Shown here piece by piece: positions 57,184 to 64,000 of a stretch of 64,000 bases of DNA (position 1 is its first letter; every line of letters starts with the position of its first letter). The DNA is from Tulasnella sp. 424 (lineage: Eukaryota > Basidiomycota > Agaricomycetes > Cantharellales > Tulasnellaceae): the NCBI GenBank assembly GCA_019633425.1, contig WSUB01000045.1, positions 62,001 to 126,000 of the forward strand. Reading direction: 5' to 3'. The notes beneath the pieces are model-generated. The model was not told where the DNA came from. It saw only the letters and a program-made list of their open reading frames with translations, and made no database searches. The position numbers and the translations under genes were made by a program.

Positions 57184-59094
57184 ATGTCGTCGATTCTCAC
57201 CAACCGAAAGCCAGCCAGCAGCAAGCAAGACCCGCGCGGCCCTCCTGCCGTGGAAGAGCAAGTACCAAAGTTCTTCGTGCCGAATATCACAGTCAAAGAT
57301 CTCTATAGCACAATCCCGTAAGCCACTTAATTACCTTGCATCCGCCTCAGGTGGCTGACAACGCGTTTTACAGGCAGCATTGTTTTGAACGCAGCTTTTT
57401 CCGCTCTTTCCTTTACGTGTAGGTCAACCTCGATGGTCACCAACCTTCGAATTCGAGGGGATACCGGCTTATCTCGCACCATTTCTTGCTCACTTTTGTC
57501 GACAATAGTCTCTTCGATGGTGCCTGGCTGGCACTCTTTGTCTGGACAGCATTAACCTACATTCCAAAGATCAACCCGCAAAACGTCACCTTACCGCATC
57601 CTGCGTTATACAAGGTCGCTCGAGGAGCTGCATGGCTTCTTTACGACTTCTGCGCTGGCCTACCAGCAATGGGACTATGGGTCATTGCTCATGAATGCGG
57701 ACATCATGCATTCTCGACAAGCAAGACTGCTAACAGCGTCGTTGGATGGATTTTGCACTCTTTGTGAGCTTCTTTCGCTGAAATATGCAATTATCCCTTG
57801 AGCTCGAGTCCTCACCTATACTCTTCCACTCTCCCTCATGCCAGTCTTGGCGTTCCTTATTTCTCTTGGAGAATTTCGGCAAGTGAAGCATCCTGCCAGA
57901 GGGAGTATCCCCCACTAAGGATCGTGTTTATGGTGTAGCACGCCAAGCACCATGCCCACACCTCCCACCTAACCGGGGACCAGGTTTTCGTTCCAAAGAC
58001 GCGCAGTGAGCTTGGACTTCCTCCTCTGGACCGCGAGAGAGAAAATCTGGAGGGTACGAAGGTGTCAGTCGACCTGCAAGAACTGTTCTCGGAGGCTCTC
58101 GAGGACGCGCCGATTGTCTCTATCTTCTGGCTGACAGCGCAATTGGTGAGTCAAACCTGTACCCCTCTGGGCTCGTGATCCAGAACGACGTAACTTTTTT
58201 TTCTGTAGCTTTGCGGTTGGCCTCTTTACCTGATCCAAAATGTTACTGGCCAACGCTCTTATCCTCGATTCACCAACCGTACGCCGCAACTTCGAATTTT
58301 GGTTTCGTCTCATAATGACCCATGAGCATTTTTGTACAGACTTTGTACCCGGGAAACCTTTGTTTGCAGCTCACCATCTCAACGAAGTCCTCATTTCGGA
58401 CATCGGTGTCTTCATTTGGGCCGCCTCCATCCTCTACTCGATTAAAGTCTACGGTTTCCTAAGCGTCTTCCGCATATACCTCCTACCTTATCTTTGGGTA
58501 CGTGACGGATGATTCGAGGAATCGGAGATGTGATCCCTGACCACCTTTGGATCTCGTTGCTTGCAGGTCAATCACTGGCTCGTCCTCATCACTTTCCTTC
58601 AGCATACCGACCCCGCCCTCCCTCACTACCAAGCCTCAGCATTTACCTTTCCTCGCGGCGCTCTCTCGACCTTTGATCGCGAACTCATGGGTGGTCCCGG
58701 CATCATCGGCAGCATCACGGGCTGGATCTGCGGCACTGCAACTCACGGCATCTGCGAGACCCACGTTGCGCACCACATTTGCAGCAAGATTCCCCATTAC
58801 CATGCTTGGGAAGCTCGACACGCTATTAACAAGCGATTGGCTCGAGACGGGATCTATGTTCAGGGTAATCCAGCTACGTGGAGTGAGGCTTTGAGAGTGA
58901 TTCGAGAGTGCAAGGTAATGCGCATGGACGTCGATGGCGTTTGATATAACTCTGGCTTACCTCTCCTGCTTTCGTCTTAGTTCGTCGAGGATGAAGGAGA
59001 AGTACGGTTTTACAAGAACGCACAAGGGAAGGCAGCTCGAGTGCCCGTCTTCCTATCCGAAACCGTCAGCGATTCTGGTATTGACCTCCAGTGA
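57184..59094 (+). CDS. FAD2: Delta-12 fatty acid desaturase 2
   Basis: Paralog of the gene at 54328-56249. The start at 57184 is MSSILTNRKPASSKQ. Histidine boxes HECGHH, HAKHHAHTSH and HVAHHICSKIPHYH are intact. The N-terminal third and the middle differ at many sites (for example VIAHECGHH for IIGHECGHH, LCGWPLYLIQNVTGQ for LVGWPLYLINNAAGQ). The exon starting VNHWLVLITFLQHTDPALPH and the following intron are almost identical in the two genes. It ends ETVSDSGIDLQ at 59094. Intron positions are the same. Presumably functional; differences may affect regulation or specificity. Confidence 0.92.
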
Positions 59095-59564
59095 ACCGCC
59101 CATGGCTGCGCTTTCCTTCTTACTCCTCCTCTTCTTTAACTCTTCATGGATTCTTTCTTGGCATGAACTTGATCCGTCCTTCGTTCCCATTGTATGCCCC
59201 CGTTCTACTACTGCTAACTTTCGGTAGTTGTATTATACCCGCTCTTCACTCGGCTTTAATCCCGACCAGTCTAATTTAACTGGAGCTGTGACGTTCTTCC
59301 CGCCATCGTGCTGGCAACCGGGTGCGCCTTCCAGGAGGGCTCAGGATGGGCGACGAAAGAGTGCTCCATGATCACGTGCTCACCGAGACGGTAAAGACGA
59401 GCCAATCTACAGTGTCATTCGCTGCCATACTTCACGCGGGATTAAGTTGCGATAGTCTTGACTCCTTCCCGACCTCTTATTAGTTTAACTACACACTCCA
59501 GTGACGCAATACAACCGACGGCGTAATCAATCGAACGAACGGATACCCTAAACTTGACGCCTTT
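59095..59564. other. Convergent spacer desaturase 2 / FKBP 1
   Basis: This holds the 3' ends of the plus-strand desaturase and minus-strand FKBP 1. No gene seen. Confidence 0.5.
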
Positions 59565-60411
59565 TCAAAGCTCCTTTTTGTTCCCATCTTTTTCGTCTTT
59601 TTCATTGATCGCCACTAACTCGACTTCGAAAATAAGTGTGGCCATGGGAGGAATCTGGTACCGGATACCCTTGTCACCTATGAGGACACGAAACAATAAA
59701 CCAGTGTTTTGCTGAATGTCGAACGTCGTGGGTGCAAGCGCTTACCATAGGCAAGGTCTGGAGGGATGACGAGTTTTCTCTTCTCTCCGATGCACATGCT
59801 AGGATTGAGGGTGGTCAGCCTTTGCGAGATCTCAGGAAATGTGAGCAATTTGCTGGACTCACTCTTTAAGGCCCAAGTCCCATCCTGATGAACAAGCAAA
59901 GCATGAGAAATCGCTATGTGATTGAGTAGACAGGGAAAGATACCTTCAATGGCGCTGCGAGAGCCCACTATATGGTAGTAATTGCGGGTCAGCAACGTAA
60001 GAAATTGAAGTACATTTCGTTTCTCACTAACATTTGAATTTATATGGCGACCGATTTTGACTACCGAGTGCGATTTGTCGTCAATCGAAGGGTTCAAATA
60101 ACTACACTTGCTAATGCATGCGAAATCCTTACGTCGAATCGAAAACTTGGTTGTTATGGAACAGAGAGCCAACCTAATCAATGGATTTCGTGGCCCCCAA
60201 AAAGCACTCCTGTAAGTCAAACAGGCACCGACTACGATTCGTGACGTGTTCTACGTACGTAGTGCATGCTCAGAGTATCACCGTTCTTGGAACTGACGGG
60301 GCACGATTCCGGGACATACGTCTTTTCAATGACAAGCTTCTTTGGCGGGTTTGCTGCAGAGGCTAGCATGGAGGCTGAAAGTGCGAGAACGACAGTAAAG
60401 AAGGAGCGCAT
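59565..60411 (-). CDS. FKBP-type peptidyl-prolyl isomerase 1 (ER, FKBP2-like)
   Basis: Secretory-pathway prolyl isomerase. The start at 60411 gives a signal peptide (MRSFFTVVLALSASMLASA), then LVIEKTYVPESCP and NGDTLSMHY. A spliced exon reads VGSLFHNNQVFDST, then EKRNVLQFLTLLTRNYYHIV, GSRSAIEGWDLGLKDMCIGE, KRKLVIPPDLAYG and MATLIFEVELVAINEKDEK. It ends KKEL, a plausible ER-retrieval variant, at 59565. The active-site Tyr (MHYVG), Asp (FDST) and Trp (EGWD) are kept. The usual short DR-x-PFEF segment after FDS is replaced by a longer, unlike stretch, so fold details there are uncertain. At least six exons. FKBPs of this class bind FK506/rapamycin. Confidence 0.82.
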
Positions 60412-61565
60412 GGCGAGAGATAGAGTTGAGTTGTTCGATTGGTTGAACGGGGAGGGGAGGGAGGGTTGGTTGCGGACAAAGAGGATTTTTTGAGGCACCC
60501 AAAATATGAACACGAAACGCGCTTAGGCGCTACGTGGAGGTTTCGGTTTAAAACATGGTCTTCCGGAGAGAAGACCCAGCGTCACAGGTCAGACGGAGAT
60601 ATTTCTGCGGCAACCAGTCGTCTTCGTGGGAAATCCGGAAAGCTGATAGACACGGGGCTTCCTGACAAGCTTAATGAATCTTCGACATATTCTCGGCAAT
60701 TATATATTGCTTTCACATCTCCAGTCGTCGCATGGCGTGGCCAGGTGAATCTTTCCGGGCATGGCTGGTTACTACGCTTCGAGCTTGCATCCTGGGGAAT
60801 GACCAAACCGGTTTAACTTAGCTACACTTAAGCTTGTGACATTCTTCATACTAGACCAATTGCTGCGCAATACAAAAGGACTCAGGATCGATGATAACAG
60901 AGTGCGCTGAGGATTACCGCCTTTTCAAAGCTTTTCTTTGCTCCCATCTTCGCCATCTTCTTCGTTGATTGAGCAACTTTACTTTGAAATTAAATTCTCC
61001 ATCACTATGTCTTCATCCGAAAGGTGTACAGGTGGTCTGGACACTGCAGTAGCCTCCACTAAGCCTTTTGGCGGGCTCCTTGCGCACCACCTCCATCTTC
61101 AACCCTAGTTTCCGTATCCCTATCTTCCTCCAGACGTGTATATGGTTGTGGAGGCTAGGTACTTTCCGCTCTCCGTGCTTCAGGCAACCGAGCGTGATGC
61201 TGGGCGGTTCGCTGGCTGAAAACTTTTTCGCAAGTGGTGTGATCCGTATATATAGCACTTGGGCCGCGACTGAACCTGACCCTGCCCCATCTTTCGCACA
61301 GTTGCCGGTTCGCTCAAGTCTCAACTGCACTAACCCGTTCAGCAGTTCCACCAAAATACAAACTAAGTCTCGGTGAAGTGACGACAGAATGTGAGAGACG
61401 ATATGTATGAATAGGGAAACCCGTCCGCACGCGGAAGACCCCTGAAAACAGGCACCGGAGGTCTAAGCCAAAGAGCTGTGGGGCCCACGTCGTTTTCATA
61501 CAAGTTTTGCTCTTCTCTCTCTCTTCGTCCATCAAGTCAACGGATACCCCAAAGTCGACGCCTTT
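60412..61565. other. Spacer: FKBP 1 promoter, Cys-rich remnant 2, desaturase promoter remnant
   Basis: 60560-60830 (FKBP 1 promoter) is repeated at 62560-62760 before FKBP 2. 60850-61340 matches 56460-56990 (Cys-rich gene remnant). 61340-61535 matches the desaturase 2 promoter (56975-57170) and then joins directly to the FKBP 2 3' end. Confidence 0.7.
60860..61340 (-). pseudogene. Remnant 2 of the Cys-rich gene
   Basis: Parallel to 56461-56990 and more distantly to the 5' exon of the gene at 52178-53775. Deletions (for example near 61078-61085) and stops break every frame. No domain survives. Confidence 0.65.
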
Positions 61566-62412
61566 TCAAAACTCCTTTTTGCTCCCATCCTTTCCATCTT
61601 CTTTGTCGATCGCCACTAACTCTACTTCCAAAACAACCGTGGCCATGCGAGGAATTTTGTACCGGATACCCTTTTCACCTATGAGAACACGAAACAATAC
61701 ACCACTGTTTTGCTAAATGTCGAACGTTGCGGGTACAAGCGCTTACCATAGGCAAGGTCTGGAGGGATGATGAGTTTTCTCTTCTCGCCGATGCACATGC
61801 TAGGTTTGAGGGTAGTCAGCCTCTGGGAGATCTCTGGAAATGTGAGCAATTGGTAGTGCTCACTCTTTAACGCCGAGGTTCCATCCTGATGAACAAGCAG
61901 AGCATGAGAAATCGCTGTGCGACTAACCAGACAGGGAAGGGTACCTTCTATGACCGCGCGAGAACCCACTATACGGTAGCAAATGCGGGTCAGCAACTTA
62001 AGAGATCGAGGTACATTTGGCTTCTCACTAACATTTGAATTTGAATGGCGACCCATTTTTTCTACCGAGTGTGATTTGTCGTCAATCGAAGGGTTCAAAT
62101 AAGTACACTTGCTAATGCATGCGAAATCCTTACGTCGATTCGAAAACATGGTTGTTATGGAACAGAGAGCCAACCTAATCAATGGATTTCGTGGCCCCCA
62201 AAAGGCACTCCGGTAAGTCATACAGCCACGCGTTACGATTGGTGAAGTGTTCTACGTACGTGGCGCATGGTCAGAGTATCGCCGTTCTTGGAAGTGGAGA
62301 GGCACCATTTTGGGACATACGTCTTTTCAATGACAAGCTCCTTTGGCGGCCTTGCTGCAGAGACCAACATGGAGGCTGAAAGTGCGAGAACGATAGTGAA
62401 GAAGGATCGCAT
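61566..62412 (-). CDS. FKBP-type peptidyl-prolyl isomerase 2 (degenerate active site)
   Basis: Close paralog of FKBP 1 with the same intron positions. The start at 62412 gives a signal peptide (MRSFFTIVLALSASMLVSA) and then LVIEKTYVPKWCLSTSKNG. The active-site region is altered: MHYVG is MRHVG, and FDST is FEST, so the residues matching Tyr26 and Asp37 of FKBP12 are replaced by His and Glu. The downstream core remains (CIGEKRKLIIPPDLAYG, MATVVLEVELVAIDKEDG). The C-terminus is KKEF at 61566, which no longer resembles an ER-retrieval signal. All frames are still open. It may be a pseudoenzyme, a diverging secreted form, or a gene starting to decay. Confidence 0.72.
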
Positions 62413-63347
62413 GGTGAGAGAGAGAGTAGAGTAGTTCGGTCGGTTGAACGGGGAGGGAGGGAGGGTTGGTTGCGGACGAGGAGGATCGTTCGAGGCACCT
62501 GGCATATTAACACGAAACGCGTTTAGACGCTACGTGGAGGCTTCAACTTCACGACATGGCTTCTGGAGAGAAGACCCAGCGTCACAGGTCAGACGGAGAT
62601 ATTTCTGCTGCAACCAGTCGTCTTCGTGGGAAATCCGAAAAGCTGATAGACACGGAACCTCCTGACAGGCGTATCACGATTCTTCGACATATTTTCGGCA
62701 AAAAAAGTGTATATTTTTACACATCTCCAGCGATTGCAGTTCTTGTCTCCGGGCGTCGCATGGCGTGGCCAGGCGGATGTATGACCGATCATGCTTCGAG
62801 CATCCCGGGGAACGACCATGGCTACGTAGCCGTAGCCGAGCGGGCTGCTATCAAGTGCTTGTTGGTAATAGTGCTACCAACGGAGCTGAGGTGAGCTCCG
62901 GGGGTCAGGTGAGCAGTGCTAGATCCCTGAGTTTCTCCGACACCTGCTGTGTGTGTGTGTTGTGAACCCATACACACAATAAACCCGTTGACGAGGCCGG
63001 TTGGGTTTCTTGGTCGGGGCTCTGAAGCAACGTTAATTAGGAGCACATACTAGCCCGGCCGTTGAGTAGCGAGTCAAGCCTCGGGTGCAGGTTGCACGAG
63101 CGTGGCTACGTGCGAAACGTGGAGTTTGTACACGCAATGGAAGCTTGCCTTCTCCAGCCGGGAATGACGAAGATTGGTCCAGGTAGCGCTGGTTGGTTTC
63201 GATAGCTAGCGATGCGCGAAGGAGGAGTTTCAAAACACGTGGCTCTGAGATACGTTCGTAACTTTACATTCCTGATCTCAAAGCACGGAAAGTACAAGCG
63301 ACGGTGACAAGCGGACAGCAGAGCTATGCCATTGGTCATTTTTTAAT
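62413..63347. other. Spacer between FKBP 2 and FKBP 3
   Basis: 62560-62760 is the duplicated FKBP promoter. A short GT repeat lies at about 62949-62960. No gene seen. Confidence 0.5.
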
Positions 63348-64000
63348 TTACAGCTCCTCGTGGGCATTATCACGTCCCGTAATATCCAAGAGTTCAATTT
63401 CGAATACAAGGGCTGCCTTCTCGGGGATGACAGGTGGGTAACCTTCGTCACCTATTAGGGCGAAAATGTCGTCGATGAATGAGAATTCAAGGTTGAGTGG
63501 GTGCAGCGGCGACGAGGTTCTTACCAAAGGCTTTGTGCGAAGGGATAGTAAGGGTTCGCTTCTCTCCAATGCACATGCTGCAAGTTGGAACATGGTCAGT
63601 GAGGTCAACGGATAATGGAACGGTTGTGTTTACTTGGTAGCGCCTTCGTCCCATCCTATGAAACGACCTCCAGTCAGCAGGAGTCCCTGTATTAGGGGGA
63701 AATAACAAGCATACCTTTTGTGACGTGACCGGCACCCACTGTTTCGGATGAAGAGATGGGGTTAGCAAGGACGATTCCAACGTTGGTCGAGCCAACTAAC
63801 AGGTGAATTCGAATGGCTGGTTGCCGCGATCACGGCTACGAGGAAACGTATCATTAATATAGCTCATGGCGCTGCCGTGTCGCAAGTCTCCTCACCTCGC
63901 GTCGAACTGCTTGCCCGTGTCGAAGAGCGAACCCCTCTGAAGGCAAGGCGGAGGATTTAGCTGGCAGGTACGCGCAGTCGGACGGTTAACCACGTACGTA
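63348..64000 (-). CDS. FKBP-type peptidyl-prolyl isomerase 3 (ER), 5' end off window
   Basis: C-terminal three quarters of an FKBP2-like isomerase. Spliced exons read GSLFDTGKQFDAS, RDRGNQPFEF, VGAGHVTKGWDEGATK, MCIGEKRTLTIPSHKAFG, DEGYPPVIPEKAALVFEIEL and end NAHEEL at 63348. HEEL is a known variant of the fungal ER-retrieval tail. All substrate-pocket residues visible (FD, PFEF, GWD) are canonical, unlike FKBP 1 and FKBP 2. The signal peptide and first exon lie right of position 64000. This is probably the ancestral, conserved member. Confidence 0.85.

Overview
This looks like nuclear DNA of a filamentous basidiomycete, most likely an Agaricomycete. Almost every gene is split by short GT-AG introns (mostly about 50-80 bases). 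The gene content is fungal: HMG-CoA reductase with a sterol-sensing membrane domain, SRPK kinase, TAF12, AIM41, a Delta-12 desaturase and GMC oxidoreductases. One secreted family also looks typical of Agaricomycetes. All gene models below were spliced by eye, so exon ends are approximate unless stated.

Layout. 1-9438: a tandem duplication of a block holding a secreted GMC oxidoreductase (minus), a metallophosphoesterase (minus) and the 5' part of AIM41 (plus). The left copy has a decayed phosphoesterase and only a stump of AIM41. The right copy is complete but contains an assembly gap (6936-6945) flanked by artefact-like poly-G and poly-C. 10024-18167: an F-box protein and full-length HMG-CoA reductase, both minus. 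18563-19048: a broken reading frame. 20618-21999: a fungal HNH protein. 22000-24522: no confident gene. 24523-38082: five zinc-independent medium-chain dehydrogenases/reductases (MDR); one is plus, four are minus, and the last three form a head-to-tail array of about 2.5-kb units. A secreted Agaricomycete-type protein (27491-28581) lies among them. 38801-41737: SRPK kinase (minus). 44415-49656: a PQ-loop vacuolar transporter, a vWA-Hint (Vint) protein and peptidyl-tRNA hydrolase. 49805-53775: TAF12 and an unrecognised protein with a Cys-rich N-terminus. 54328-64000: two Delta-12 fatty acid desaturases interleaved with three FKBP-type prolyl isomerases and two remnants of the Cys-rich gene.

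The most notable feature is structural. Three independent tandem duplications lie within 64 kb, and each repeat unit ends inside a neighbouring single-copy gene (AIM41, SRPK, and the Cys-rich gene at 52.2-53.8 kb). Every extra copy therefore carries a stump of that neighbour. The stumps show which copy is ancestral and let the order of duplication and loss be read. Duplicate fates differ: an inactivated phosphoesterase, a deleted desaturase, an FKBP that lost active-site residues and its likely ER-retrieval tail, and MDR paralogs that differ mainly in one substrate-side exon.

I found no CRISPR array, phage, rRNA, convincing tRNA or intact transposon, and nothing that amounts to a clearly new molecular system. 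The best leads are the duplication mechanism, the MDR array and the degenerate FKBP.
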